A DNA stretch of 64,000 nt. Origin: Primorskyibacter marinus. Lineage in GTDB: Bacteria > Pseudomonadota > Alphaproteobacteria > Rhodobacterales > Rhodobacteraceae. The notes under the pieces were generated by a model. It saw only the letters and a program-made list of their open reading frames with translations. It was not told the origin of the DNA and did not search any database. Below are positions 9,037 through 18,480 of this stretch, piece after piece; positions within the stretch are counted from its first letter, which is position 1; every line of letters starts with the position of its first letter. The translations under genes and the position numbers were made by a program. The DNA lies in the NCBI RefSeq assembly GCF_003313245.1, contig NZ_QJSD01000001.1, forward strand, positions 310,001-374,000, written 5' to 3'.

Positions 9037-9816
9037 ATGAAAATTGCCACATTCAACATCAACGGCGTCAAGGCGCGCATGACGGCCTTGACCGATTGGT
9101 TAAGTGAATCCCGGCCTGACGTCGCGCTGCTGCAAGAGATCAAATCCGTGGACGACGGCTTTCCCCGCGAACCTCTGGAAGATCTCGGTTATCAGGTGGA
9201 AACGCATGGGCAAAAAGGCTTCAACGGCGTCGCCATTCTGTCGAAACTCCCGCTCGAAGATATCAGCCGCGGGCTGCCCGGCGATGACGATGACGCACAG
9301 GCCCGCTGGATCGAAGCGACGGTGATCGGCAAGACGGCGATCAGGCTTTGCGGGCTTTACCTGCCCAACGGAAACCCCGCGCCCGGCCCCAAATATGACT
9401 ATAAACTCAATTGGATGAAACGCCTGCAAACCCGCGCACAGGCGCTTCTGGACGCAGAAATGCCGGCCCTCATGGCAGGGGATTACAACGTCATCCCACA
9501 AGCCGAGGACGCGGCCCGCCCCGCAGCCTGGGAAGAAGACGCCCTCTTCTTGCCACAGAGCCGGGACGCCTTTCGCCGCATCCTGAATCTCGGCTTCACC
9601 GAGGCATTCCGCGCCACGACACAGGGGCCGGGCCATTACAGTTTCTGGGATTATCAGGCCGGCGCCTGGAACAAGAATAACGGCATCCGCATCGACCATT
9701 TTCTGCTGACGCCTGGCTGCGCCGACCTGATGACAGGCTGCTGGATCGAGAAAGACCTGCGCGGCCGCGAAAAACCGTCAGATCACGTCCCGGTCTGGAT
9801 TGAACTCGACAATTAG
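9037..9816 (+). CDS. xthA: Exodeoxyribonuclease III / AP endonuclease
   Basis: Base-excision-repair enzyme that cleaves at abasic sites and degrades DNA 3' to 5'. The 259-residue protein carries the full endonuclease/exonuclease/phosphatase site: NINGVKAR at the start, LQEIK with the metal-binding Glu near 35, GLYLPNG, GDYNV, IRIDHFLL and a C-terminal SDHVPV His. The length matches the short ExoIII subfamily. It stands alone, divergent from the repeat-protein operon, with the dyad at 8948-8969 in its promoter region. Confidence 0.96.
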   Translation: MKIATFNINGVKARMTALTDWLSESRPDVALLQEIKSVDDGFPREPLEDLGYQVETHGQKGFNGVAILSKLPLEDISRGLPGDDDDAQARWIEATVIGKTAIRLCGLYLPNGNPAPGPKYDYKLNWMKRLQTRAQALLDAEMPALMAGDYNVIPQAEDAARPAAWEEDALFLPQSRDAFRRILNLGFTEAFRATTQGPGHYSFWDYQAGAWNKNNGIRIDHFLLTPGCADLMTGCWIEKDLRGREKPSDHVPVWIELDN

Positions 9817-9858
9817 TCGGGCAAACCGGTGCGTCCGGGTGCCAATCACGCATTCAGT

Positions 9859-9875
9859 GTGCGCGGAACGCGCAC
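9859..9875. terminator. GC hairpin between convergent xthA and monooxygenase genes
   Basis: GTGCGCG-gaa-CGCGCAC forms a perfect 7-bp stem with a 3-nt loop between two convergent genes. There is no T-run on either side, so it is at best a weak or factor-assisted terminator. Confidence 0.35.
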
Positions 9876-9884
9876 TCCGCTGGA

Positions 9885-11066
9885 TCAGACCCGCCCATCT
9901 TTTGTGACATCGTGACGATAGAGCCAGTCGAAACGGCGCAACATGAAATCCGGACTGAACCGCCCCAACGCCCGCAGGCCGAGATGCGCCGCAAAACGCA
10001 CCGGTCCGGGTTTCAGATGATAATTCCGCGCATTGGCACTGGCGGCATCGACCACCCGCCGGACCCGCGGCAATCTCCGCGCCTGATAATTGGCAAGGCG
10101 ATCTGCCAGCGGACCCGGAGCGTCGAGCGCATCCGCCAGAACCCACGCATCTTCCAGCGCCATATTGGCCCCCTGTGCCAGGAAAGGCAGCGTTGGATGC
10201 GCTGCGTCCCCCAATAGTACGACGCCCTCTTGTGCCCACACCGCAGCCACCGGGTGGCGGAAAAGGCCCCACAGGATCGGCTCTTGGACCTGCGCCAATA
10301 TCTGATGAACCTCCGCGTCGAACCCCGCAAATGCGCGCTTCAAATTGACCGGATCGTCCGGATGGCTCCAGCCTTCGGCCGCCCATTCACGCCGTTCCTG
10401 AACGGCCACGATGTTCAGGGCCTGCCCATCCCGTAGCGGATAGGTGACGACATGACGTCCCGGCCCCATGTGGACACGCGCATGCGGCGGATGGCAAATC
10501 GTATTGTCGATCACAGCGCGCCACGCGACCTGTCCAGTGAAGAATGGTGCAGAGACGCCATTCAGCACCGGGCGTAAGATGGAGTTGATTCCATCCGCAC
10601 CAACGGCGAGATCACAGGCGAAATCGCTGCCATTGGCGAAGGTCAGACCCGTTCCAGCGGCCCCGATCACACCAGTCACACGTTGGTTCGTGCGCAGTAT
10701 AACCCCAGCATCTTGTGCCGCCTCGGCCAGAACAGAGATCAGATCGGCCCGATGCACGAACCAATAGCTTTCATCTTCAGGCAAAGCTTTAAGATCGACC
10801 CGGAGCACTTCGTTACTTCTACGAAAATCACGCAGTGAAATGGCGCGGGCTTGCATCGACCGGACCGTTAGCGCCTCCGCCACACCAAGCGCTTCCAACA
10901 CGCGCATCCCATTGGGAGAGACCTGCAAGCCAGCCCCGACTTCACTTAGCGCCTCGGCTTGCTCAAACACGCAAACCTCAGCACCTTTCGCACGCAAGGC
11001 CAGGGCCGCAGCAAGCCCGCCGATGCCGCCCCCAACAATTGCGATTTTGCTGCCCTGAATCGTCAT
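9885..11066 (-). CDS. FAD-dependent aromatic-ring monooxygenase (salicylate hydroxylase-like)
   Basis: Group A flavoprotein monooxygenase of 393 residues. The N-terminal Rossmann motif is GGGIGGLAAAL (residues about 12-22), the mid-protein DG motif is VGADGINS, and the ribityl-binding GD motif is GDAAHPTLPFLAQGANMALED near 285. Such enzymes use NAD(P)H and O2 to hydroxylate aromatic substrates such as salicylate or 6-hydroxynicotinate, or act in quinone synthesis. The best resemblance is to the salicylate 1-monooxygenase group; the substrate cannot be assigned, and no ring-cleavage genes are nearby. It lies downstream of dksA on the same strand, but a good terminator separates them, so it probably has its own promoter. 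Confidence 0.85.
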   Translation of the reverse strand: MTIQGSKIAIVGGGIGGLAAALALRAKGAEVCVFEQAEALSEVGAGLQVSPNGMRVLEALGVAEALTVRSMQARAISLRDFRRSNEVLRVDLKALPEDESYWFVHRADLISVLAEAAQDAGVILRTNQRVTGVIGAAGTGLTFANGSDFACDLAVGADGINSILRPVLNGVSAPFFTGQVAWRAVIDNTICHPPHARVHMGPGRHVVTYPLRDGQALNIVAVQERREWAAEGWSHPDDPVNLKRAFAGFDAEVHQILAQVQEPILWGLFRHPVAAVWAQEGVVLLGDAAHPTLPFLAQGANMALEDAWVLADALDAPGPLADRLANYQARRLPRVRRVVDAASANARNYHLKPGPVRFAAHLGLRALGRFSPDFMLRRFDWLYRHDVTKDGRV

Positions 11067-11083
11067 GCGCCCAGCTATCGATG

Positions 11084-11111
11084 AAAAAACGCCGGAGCAA
11101 CAGCCCCGGCG
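11084..11111 (-). terminator. Intrinsic terminator of dksA
   Basis: Read on the minus strand, CGCCGG, a 10-nt loop and CCGGCG are followed directly by six T residues (11084-11089). It lies between the dksA stop and the monooxygenase start. The stem can be lengthened inward with one mismatch. Confidence 0.85.
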
Positions 11112-11141
11112 CTTTCTAAACTACAAAATCACACCCCGACC

Positions 11142-11564
11142 TCAGTCGTCGCGGTGAACTTTCTCACGCCGTTCGTGACGCTCTTGTGCTTCCAGACTCA
11201 TCGTCGCAATCGGACGTGCGTCCAGCCGTTTCAGGCTAATCGGCTCGCCGGTCACTTCGCAATACCCGAACTCGCCCTCGTCGATGCGGCGCAATGCCGA
11301 GTCGATCTTGGCAACCAGCTTGCGCTGGCGATCCCGCGTGCGAAGCTCCAACGCGCGGTCGGTTTCTTCACTGGCGCGATCGGCCACATCGGGAATGTTT
11401 CGCGTACCGTCCTGCAAACCTTCGATCGTGTCCCGAGTATCAGCGAGAAGATCATTTTTCCAACCAAGTAATTTCACACGAAAATACTCAAGCTGGCGTT
11501 CGTTCATGAATGGTTCATCTTCGGCCGGCTGATAATTGTCGGGAAGAAAGGATTCCACTTTCAT
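11142..11564 (-). CDS. dksA: RNA polymerase-binding transcription factor DksA (one-cysteine type)
   Basis: DksA enters the RNA polymerase secondary channel and, with ppGpp, adjusts transcription of rRNA, amino-acid and stress genes. The 140-residue protein has the coiled coil with tip motif DVADRA, matching the functional DxxDxA of E. coli DksA. The C-terminal zinc finger is degenerate: the four positions read C, T, S and A (CEVT ... SLEA) instead of four Cys. Single-cysteine versions are known in Rhodobacter relatives and work without normal zinc binding. I chose ATG at 11564, preceded by GAGGGAG; ATG at 11615, preceded by GAGGGG, would add 17 residues and cannot be excluded. A strong terminator follows. 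Confidence 0.94.
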   Translation of the reverse strand: MKVESFLPDNYQPAEDEPFMNERQLEYFRVKLLGWKNDLLADTRDTIEGLQDGTRNIPDVADRASEETDRALELRTRDRQRKLVAKIDSALRRIDEGEFGYCEVTGEPISLKRLDARPIATMSLEAQERHERREKVHRDD

Positions 11565-11745
11565 CTTCGCTCCCTCATGCAGACCATTATCTGAGTAGTT
11601 AACATTTTCAGACATCTGGCACCCCTCTGCGCGCAGCACTTACCGCAACCCCCAATGCTTGTCACTACACAATAGCATCGCGTTGCGGTGAAATTATGGC
11701 CACGATAAGGTGCCGACCAAACGCAGGCCCAACAGGCGGGAACAC

Positions 11746-12585
<840 letters not shown>

Positions 12586-12651
12586 ACCTGTTAATCCCGG
12601 CCACTTCGTTTTTCTTGAGAGCGCGGCAAAGAATAGTCGGCGTGGCTGGAG

Positions 12652-12695
12652 GGCGGGCCGCTGCCGCAGGCAGCCGGGGCGTCCGGTTGCCCGCC
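12652..12695 (+). other. Possible structured 5' leader of the AEC permease gene
   Basis: GGCGGGC (12652-12658) pairs with GCCCGCC (12689-12695) and encloses two hairpins: GCTGCC-gca-GGCAGC (12660-12674) and a shorter CCGG-ggcgt-CCGG (12674-12686, sharing one base). Together they could form a three-way junction ending directly before the GAGG ribosome-binding site of the GTG-started permease gene. In GC-rich DNA such pairing can arise by chance, so the call is tentative. Confidence 0.3.
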
Positions 12696-12704
12696 GAGGC
12701 ATAA

Positions 12705-13598
12705 GTGCTCCACGTCCTGACCCACAACATTCTGCCGGTCTTCTCGATGCTGGCATTGGGTTTCGTTCTCGGACGCACGGGCCGGATCAGTTTTGAAGAG
12801 GCCCGCACCCTCAACCGGGTCGCCTTTCTCGTGCTGCAACCGGCGCTGATCTTTCCGCTGATCGCAGGCGTGGATTTTCACCAGTTCGATTTCGCTGCCC
12901 TTGCCGGCTACGCATTGTGTCAAGCAATCGCGTTCACGCTGGCGTATCTGGCGGCGCGTCGATTATTTGGCCGTGAGCACCTGGAATCCTGGCTGCTGGC
13001 AATGTGCGTCGTCTTCGTGAACACATTGCTCTATATCTGGCCGATCTCCTTCCTGATATATGGCGAGGCCGCAGCCCTTCCGATCACCGCCATCGTCGCC
13101 TGGGATTCCGCCTTTTCCTTTGCGTTCTTCATCATCACCACGGACGTCATGGCCGGTCGGTCCGAAGGTGCGCTGCGCCGCGTCGCTGGCAACCCGGTCC
13201 TCATCGCCATTCTGCTTGGGGCCATCGTCAACCTGGCTGCTCTGTCCCTGCCAGAGCCGATTTTGACGGCCGCGCGTTTCGCAGGTGCTGGCGCGGCACC
13301 GCTCACCTTGCTGGCCCTGGGTGTGATCCTGTCCCGGCACGCGTTGACGCCGTCGCCGGTGATCCTCGGCATAAGCGGGTTGAAGCTGCTGGGGTTTCCG
13401 CTGCTTGTCTGGCTGACGCTGACACTCTGGCAGGCCGACACCGCGTGGCAACCGCTTTTGGTGCTGACGGCCGCCGGTCCTTCGGGGGCGATGGCCTTTT
13501 CGCTGGCGATGTTGCACGGCATCCGCACCGATATCATTGCGCCGGTGGTGATCTGGACCAGTATCCTGTCACTGCTCTCCTTGTCATGGCTTGCATGA
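12705..13598 (+). CDS. AEC-family permease
   Basis: A 297-residue inner-membrane protein with about ten hydrophobic helices in two sets of five, the auxin-efflux-carrier fold. Bacterial members export or import small organic acids such as malate or malonate; the substrate here is unknown. The start codon is GTG at 12705 with GAGG five bases upstream. NTLLYIWPISFLIYG and AAGPSGAMAFSLA are the characteristic helix-break regions containing Asn and Pro. The gene begins 119 bp after the MoxR gene, with a GC-rich possible leader structure in between. Confidence 0.85.
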   Translation: MLHVLTHNILPVFSMLALGFVLGRTGRISFEEARTLNRVAFLVLQPALIFPLIAGVDFHQFDFAALAGYALCQAIAFTLAYLAARRLFGREHLESWLLAMCVVFVNTLLYIWPISFLIYGEAAALPITAIVAWDSAFSFAFFIITTDVMAGRSEGALRRVAGNPVLIAILLGAIVNLAALSLPEPILTAARFAGAGAAPLTLLALGVILSRHALTPSPVILGISGLKLLGFPLLVWLTLTLWQADTAWQPLLVLTAAGPSGAMAFSLAMLHGIRTDIIAPVVIWTSILSLLSLSWLA

Positions 13599-13616
13599 GG
13601 GTCTGGCTGGCACAAG

Positions 13617-13637
13617 GCCCCGGATCAGGTCCGGGGC
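13617..13637. terminator. GC hairpin after the AEC gene
   Basis: GCCCCGGA-tcagg-TCCGGGGC is a perfect 8-bp stem with a 5-nt loop, 18 bp past the permease stop. No T-run follows, so it may be a 3'-end stabiliser or factor-assisted terminator. The remaining 13638-13871 holds no gene I can support. Confidence 0.45.
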
Positions 13638-13871
13638 GCGTGACGCTTTGCCAACGCTGTCAGGCAACTGCGCAGGCCGACAGTCGTCAGAGCCATTGCG
13701 CGACGTCATGCCTGTGGCAGCTGTCGCAAAACCGACCTTTGCCGACAAAATTCCGCTCATCCCGTTCCACCATCATATGCAAGATTGAAAAACTCGTTCT
13801 ATACTGCCTGCAATATTGGGCAGACAAAATCACGGATGATCCAATACATCCGGTCGAGCAGGCAGGCAGAC

Positions 13872-14327
13872 ATGACTCAACACAAGCAGGTATCGGTGCG
13901 TGCCTTGCACATTTCGGACGAATCCGAATGGCGGCGCCTTTGGACCGGCTATCTTGAATATTACGAGGCAAAGGTGTCCGAAGAAGTCTATGCGAGCAGT
14001 TTCGCGCGGCTTCTGGGCGATGATCCGCGCGATTTCAACGGAATGCTCGCTGTCCTTGACGGCACGCCGGTGGGGCTTGTGCACTACCTATTTCATCGTC
14101 ACGGCTGGAAAGTCGAAAATGTCTGCTATCTTCAGGACCTTTACGCAGATCCGTCTGTGCGGGGCATTGGAATTGGCCGCGCATTGATAGAAGCCGTCTA
14201 TGCGAAAGCCGACGCTGCGGGCGCGCCGTCCGTGTATTGGCTGACGCAGGATTTCAACCATTCGGCGCGGAAACTTTACGACAAGGTCGGACAGCTGACC
14301 CCCTTCATCAAGTATCAGCGTCCGTAA
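13872..14327 (+). CDS. GNAT-family N-acetyltransferase
   Basis: A 151-residue acetyltransferase. The acetyl-CoA pyrophosphate loop VRGIGIGRALIEAVY lies at about residues 96-110 after the beta-4 strand NVCYLQDLYADP, and the C-terminal YWLTQDFNHSARKLYDKVG completes the fold. It resembles the spermidine/diamine acetyltransferase-like group, but the substrate is not predictable. The start at 13872 follows the poor Shine-Dalgarno GGCAGG. The stop codon overlaps the next start (TAATG), so it heads a tightly coupled operon with the DUF2927 lipoprotein, a small membrane protein and the VWA gene. Confidence 0.88.
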   Translation: MTQHKQVSVRALHISDESEWRRLWTGYLEYYEAKVSEEVYASSFARLLGDDPRDFNGMLAVLDGTPVGLVHYLFHRHGWKVENVCYLQDLYADPSVRGIGIGRALIEAVYAKADAAGAPSVYWLTQDFNHSARKLYDKVGQLTPFIKYQRP

Positions 14328-15694
14328 TGCGCCATGTTCTCCTGCCGGTGCTGATCGCGCTGTCAGGCTGCGTCCCATTGCCCGGTGACACGCCTGTAAA
14401 TGCCGCTGTACAAAACGAAACGTTCCCGCCGGTGGCGCGCTTCGTCGCTAAGCCCCAGTCCCTGCCCGCGCTGTCCAATGCCGATCTTGCGCGGGATTTT
14501 CTGGATCTGAGCTTTCAGCTTGAGTCGGGTCGCGAATTGCCGGTGCTGACCCGGTTCGAAGGCCCGATCCGCATCCGCATCACAGGGGCTCCGTCGGCCT
14601 CTTTGGGCGGCGATCTGGGCCGCCTCCTGTATCGGTTGCGCAGCGAGGCCGGGCTGGACATTTCAACCACCAACCGGTCATCGGCGGACATCACCATTCA
14701 GGCCGTGCCGCGGAGCGACATCCAACGCGCCTTGCCGACAGCGGCGTGTTTCGTGGCACCGAACGTGACTTCACTGGCCCAATACCGCCGCATGAAGCAC
14801 AGCACCAAGATCAACTGGAGCCGCCTGAAACGCCGTGAGCGCCTTGCGATTTTCGTGCCCAACGATGTCAGCCCGCAAGAGATCCGCGACTGCCTGCATG
14901 AAGAGCTGGCACAGGCGATTGGGCCGTTGAATGACCTTTATCGCCTGCCGGATTCAGTGTTCAATGATGACAATGTCCACACCATCCTGACAGCGCATGA
15001 CATGCTGATCCTGCGGACCTATTATCACCCGACCCTGCGCAACGGCATGACCCGCGAGGAGGTAGCGGCAGAGCTGCCAGGCATCTTGGCAACGCTCAAT
15101 CCTCGCGGAAAGAACCGCGCACCTCGATACCTGCCGCCCACGCCGCGCAGCTGGATCGCGGCTATCGAGACCGCCCTTGGTCCCGGTGCCTCCCCGACCG
15201 AACGTCGGGACGCGGGCGCAGAGGCGGTGAAGATCGCCGGCAACCTGCGCTGGACCGATCACCGCCGCGCGTTTTCACATTTCGCAATGGGGCGCCTGTT
15301 GCTGGATGTCGATGCAAAGGAAGCCTTGGAACAGTTCAAGCTGGCGGATCGCTACTATGCCCGAACCCCACAAACAGCGCTGCACCGCGCCTATGTCGCC
15401 GCACAGCTTGCGGCCCACGCGGTTGCCAACGCCAACGGCAAACGCGCTCTGGCCCTTCTCGCCCCCCATTTCGACACGGCGGCACGCCACGAAAATGCCG
15501 CCCTTCTGTCCACCCTGATGTTGCTGCGCGTTGAAGCACTGGACCTTCGGGGCCGCACCGCCGAGGCACAGGCGGAGCGACTGGACAGTCTGGGCTGGGC
15601 GCGATACGGGTTCGGAGAAGATTGGGCAGTGCGCGCGAAGATGTATGAAATCAGCGCGCTCAACCCGCTGAAGAATAACACGGGCGGATCATGA
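14327..15694 (+). CDS. DUF2927 lipoprotein
   Basis: A 455-residue exported lipoprotein. The signal peptide ends in the lipobox LSGC (Cys at about residue 15). The central region contains the DUF2927 signature with HEELAQAIGPLNDLYRLPDSVFND, followed by YYHPTLRNGMTREE; the spacing of His and Glu recalls a zinc-peptidase-like core, though the family is not biochemically defined to my knowledge. The C-terminal 200 residues look helical and TPR-like. The start overlaps the GNAT stop by one base, and its stop overlaps the next start by four (ATGA). Confidence 0.85.
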   Translation: MRHVLLPVLIALSGCVPLPGDTPVNAAVQNETFPPVARFVAKPQSLPALSNADLARDFLDLSFQLESGRELPVLTRFEGPIRIRITGAPSASLGGDLGRLLYRLRSEAGLDISTTNRSSADITIQAVPRSDIQRALPTAACFVAPNVTSLAQYRRMKHSTKINWSRLKRRERLAIFVPNDVSPQEIRDCLHEELAQAIGPLNDLYRLPDSVFNDDNVHTILTAHDMLILRTYYHPTLRNGMTREEVAAELPGILATLNPRGKNRAPRYLPPTPRSWIAAIETALGPGASPTERRDAGAEAVKIAGNLRWTDHRRAFSHFAMGRLLLDVDAKEALEQFKLADRYYARTPQTALHRAYVAAQLAAHAVANANGKRALALLAPHFDTAARHENAALLSTLMLLRVEALDLRGRTAEAQAERLDSLGWARYGFGEDWAVRAKMYEISALNPLKNNTGGS

Positions 15695-15858
15695 TCTACA
15701 TCATCTTTGGCATTATCGGCGCGGTCATTGGCGGGATGACCGCAAAACGGCGCAAGGGTGCGGCTGCGGATATTGCGCAATACGCCGTCGTTTACTTCAT
15801 CGCCTTTGCGCTTGTCGGCTTGGTGCTGACGCTGCTGCTCGACCGTTTTATCGTATAG
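15691..15858 (+). CDS. Small two-helix membrane protein
   Basis: A 55-codon frame from ATG at 15691 to TAG at 15858. The product begins MIYIIFGIIGAVIGG, has a short basic loop (AKRRKG) and a second hydrophobic helix near the C-terminus, ending DRFIV. Its start is coupled to the DUF2927 stop by ATGA, and its stop is six bases before the VWA start. The layout and hydrophobic two-helix pattern support a real gene rather than a chance frame. Function unknown; it could anchor or partner its operon neighbours. Confidence 0.8.
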   Translation: MIYIIFGIIGAVIGGMTAKRRKGAAADIAQYAVVYFIAFALVGLVLTLLLDRFIV

Positions 15859-15864
15859 CGCCCC

Positions 15865-17049
15865 ATGTTCGTTCCGTTCTTTGAAAAATTGCGGGACGCG
15901 GGCGTACCGGTCTCCCTGCGCGAATACCTGACCTTTCTGGAGGCGATGAAGGCGGGTCTTGCGACCTATGATGTCGAAGGTTTCTACTATCTCGCTCGCA
16001 GCGCGATGGTGAAGGATGAGCGCAATATAGACAAGTTCGACCGCGCATTCGCTGCCGCCTTCGAAGGGCTGGAAAACATCACCCTCGATCAGGTGCTTGA
16101 AGCCGTGGACCTGCCCGCCGACTGGCTGGAAAAGCGGGCGGAAAAACATCTGACGCCCGAGGAACGTGCCGAGATCGAAGCGCTAGGCGGCTTCGACAAG
16201 CTGATGGAGACGCTGCGCGAACGCCTGAAAGAGCAGCAGGGCCGTCATCAGGGTGGCAACAAATGGATCGGGACCGGCGGCACCTCGCCCTTCGGCGCAC
16301 ATGGTTATAACCCCGAAGGTGTGCGCATCGGTCAGGACAAATCGCGCCATCAGCGCGCGGTCAAGGTCTGGGATAAACGCGAGTTTCGCAATCTCGACGG
16401 GTCGATCGAGCTGGGCACCCGCAACATCAAGGTCGCCCTGAAACGCCTGCGCCAATGGGCACGCGACGGCGCGGCCGACGAACTCGACCTTGATGGCACC
16501 ATCCGCTCCACGGCCGAGCATGGCTATCTGGACGTGCAAACCCGCCCGGAACGCCGCAACGCGGTCAAGGTGCTGCTGTTTCTTGATGTGGGCGGCAGCA
16601 TGGATGCGCATATCCGCGTCGTGGAAGAGCTGTTCAGCGCAGCGCGTGCCGAATTCAAGCATATGGAATATTTCTACTTCCATAACTGCCTGTATGAGGG
16701 CGTCTGGCGTGACAATCGCCGCCGCTGGAACGCCCAGACCCCAACGCAGGAGGTGCTGCGCACCTACGGGTCGGACTACAAATGCATCTTTGTCGGGGAT
16801 GCCTCGATGTCCCCCTACGAAATCGCCTATCCCGGCGGTGCCAACGAACACTGGAATGCCGAATCCGGTCAGACCTGGCTGGCGCGCGCGCGCGAACAAT
16901 GGCCCTCCAACCTCTGGCTCAACCCCGTGCCGCAAAGGCAATGGGACTACACGCATTCCATCTCGATGATCCGCGAAATATTCGAGGACAACATGGTGCC
17001 GATGACGCTTGAAGGCCTGGAACGCGGGATGCGCAGCCTGACGCGCTGA
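15865..17049 (+). CDS. VWA-domain CoxE-like protein
   Basis: A 394-residue cytoplasmic protein. The C-terminal half is a von Willebrand A domain with the metal-ion site LFLDVGGSMD (DxGxS, near 236) and a later FVGDASMSPYE. The N-terminal half is helical and acidic, as in CoxE-like proteins. These proteins usually work with MoxR ATPases to mature metal enzymes; the MoxR gene at 11746 is the probable partner. No Cox/CODH or other obvious client is in the window. It is the last gene of the coupled GNAT-DUF2927-small-protein operon, six bases after the small membrane protein stop. Confidence 0.88.
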   Translation: MFVPFFEKLRDAGVPVSLREYLTFLEAMKAGLATYDVEGFYYLARSAMVKDERNIDKFDRAFAAAFEGLENITLDQVLEAVDLPADWLEKRAEKHLTPEERAEIEALGGFDKLMETLRERLKEQQGRHQGGNKWIGTGGTSPFGAHGYNPEGVRIGQDKSRHQRAVKVWDKREFRNLDGSIELGTRNIKVALKRLRQWARDGAADELDLDGTIRSTAEHGYLDVQTRPERRNAVKVLLFLDVGGSMDAHIRVVEELFSAARAEFKHMEYFYFHNCLYEGVWRDNRRRWNAQTPTQEVLRTYGSDYKCIFVGDASMSPYEIAYPGGANEHWNAESGQTWLARAREQWPSNLWLNPVPQRQWDYTHSISMIREIFEDNMVPMTLEGLERGMRSLTR

Positions 17050-17136
17050 ACAAATCCGCCGCTCGCTGGAACGGTATCGCGCTTCGGGGCGTTGAACTTG
17101 CGACTGCAAACGATTTACCAAAGAAGGAGCGTACTG

Positions 17137-17565
17137 ATGATTACCAAAAAAGGATCCGCCAAATGGTCCGGAGATCTGAAAAGCGGCAAGGGTCACGTCT
17201 CGACTGAATCCGGCGCGCTTGACGATCAGCCCTACGGTTTCAACACCCGTTTCGACGGCCAGCCCGGCACCAATCCCGAAGAACTGATCGGGGCCGCACA
17301 TGCCAGTTGTTTCTCGATGGCTCTGTCGCTGGTTCTTGCAGATCACGGTGCCACAGCTGACGAGATCAAGACCACCGCCACAGTCTCGCTCGACAAGGAT
17401 GGCGACGGGTTTGCAGTCAAGAAAGTACATCTGGAGATGACGGCAAAGATCCCCGATCTGGACGAAGCCGCCTTCAACACGGCCGCCAATGCCGCGAAAG
17501 AAGGCTGTCCCATTTCCAAACTGTTCAAAGGCACCGAGATCACGCTGGACGCAAAACTGATCTAA
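17137..17565 (+). CDS. OsmC-family peroxiredoxin
   Basis: A 142-residue OsmC-type thiol peroxidase that reduces organic hydroperoxides. Both catalytic cysteines are present: HASCFSMALS near residue 53 and EGCPISKLFK near 126, with the N-terminal Arg/Glu pocket region GTNPEELIGAA. The start at 17137 is fixed by AAGGAG; an in-frame ATG at 17092 is not supported. It is probably transcribed alone, 87 bp after the VWA gene. Confidence 0.93.
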   Translation: MITKKGSAKWSGDLKSGKGHVSTESGALDDQPYGFNTRFDGQPGTNPEELIGAAHASCFSMALSLVLADHGATADEIKTTATVSLDKDGDGFAVKKVHLEMTAKIPDLDEAAFNTAANAAKEGCPISKLFKGTEITLDAKLI

Positions 17566-17626
17566 GACCTGACGCGCGCGCCATTTGACGCTTGCCGCAA
17601 GGGCGCGCGCGCCCCATATCAGGTCT

Positions 17627-18310
17627 ATGCTGAAGTTCACCCCGATCCTTCTTGCCTTGCTCTACGCGTTCGCGATGTACCATTTCTCGGCGTGGCGCAC
17701 CCGCAAAGAGCTTGACGCGAAGTCCACAGAATTGGCGGACTCGCGTCTCAAGGCGATAACGGACCGCTTGGCAGCCGCGCTTGATCTAAAGCGTATTCGC
17801 GTTCATATCTATGAAATCGACCCCGTCAACGGTCTGGCCGCCCCGGACGGGCGTATCTTCATCACCCGAGGTTTTTACCGGAAATATCAATCCGGCGAGG
17901 TCACAGCCGAAGAAATCGCTTCGGTCATCGCGCATGAGCTTGGCCATGTCGCCCTTGGACATTCGCGTCGCAGAATGATCGATTTTTCCGGCCAGAACGC
18001 CCTGCGCACTGCCTTGGCGATGGTTCTCAGCCGTTTCCTGCCCGGTGTCGGCGTGCTGATCGCAAATGCCCTGACCAGCCTGCTCGCCGCGCGTCTCAGC
18101 CGGGGCGACGAATACGAAGCAGATGCCTATGCTGCTGCCCTACTGACCAAAACCGGCATCGGCACAGCCCCGCAAATCTCGCTTTTTGAAAAACTGGATG
18201 CGCTTACCGCAGCGCGTTCCGGCGCGGCCCCTGCCTGGCTGATGAGCCACCCGAAAACACCCGAACGCATCGCCGCCATCCAAACCCTGTCATCGCGCTG
18301 GCAAAGCTGA
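17627..18310 (+). CDS. M48-family metalloprotease, membrane-anchored
   Basis: A 227-residue peptidase with one N-terminal membrane segment (about residues 3-20) and the zinc motif HELGH near 105, followed by GDEYEADAYA with the third zinc ligand Glu. The C-terminal MSHPKTPERIAAI is the usual M48B ending. It resembles the short HtpX/Oma1-like proteases that cleave damaged membrane or periplasmic proteins. The start at 17627 avoids an unsupported 14-residue extension. The repeat element at 18333-18386 follows and may terminate transcription. Confidence 0.88.
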   Translation: MLKFTPILLALLYAFAMYHFSAWRTRKELDAKSTELADSRLKAITDRLAAALDLKRIRVHIYEIDPVNGLAAPDGRIFITRGFYRKYQSGEVTAEEIASVIAHELGHVALGHSRRRMIDFSGQNALRTALAMVLSRFLPGVGVLIANALTSLLAARLSRGDEYEADAYAAALLTKTGIGTAPQISLFEKLDALTAARSGAAPAWLMSHPKTPERIAAIQTLSSRWQS

Positions 18311-18332
18311 CAACACGCGCCCGGCCCGTCTG

Positions 18333-18386
18333 CATCTTCTTCTTGGCAAAAATACTCCGGGGAGCGCGAGGGGCTGGCCCCTCGCT
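18333..18386 (+). repeat. 54-nt dispersed intergenic repeat, copy A
   Basis: This element matches 46193-46246 (reverse orientation) at 53 of 54 positions. It has a CATCTTCTTCTTGGC head, an AATACTCC middle, and a perfect 9-bp hairpin GCGAGGGGC-tg-GCCCCTCGC at 18366-18385. It lies 22 bp after the M48 gene. Elements of this type are frequent between genes in roseobacters and may act as terminators or 3' stabilisers. Confidence 0.9.
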
Positions 18387-18480
18387 TCGGCCATTCATCA
18401 AGATCACCGCATCCGTCTACCTTGCAAACCGCGTCACAAAGCGCCCGATTCCCGGCTCTGGAAAAGACCCGTCGCTCCGG

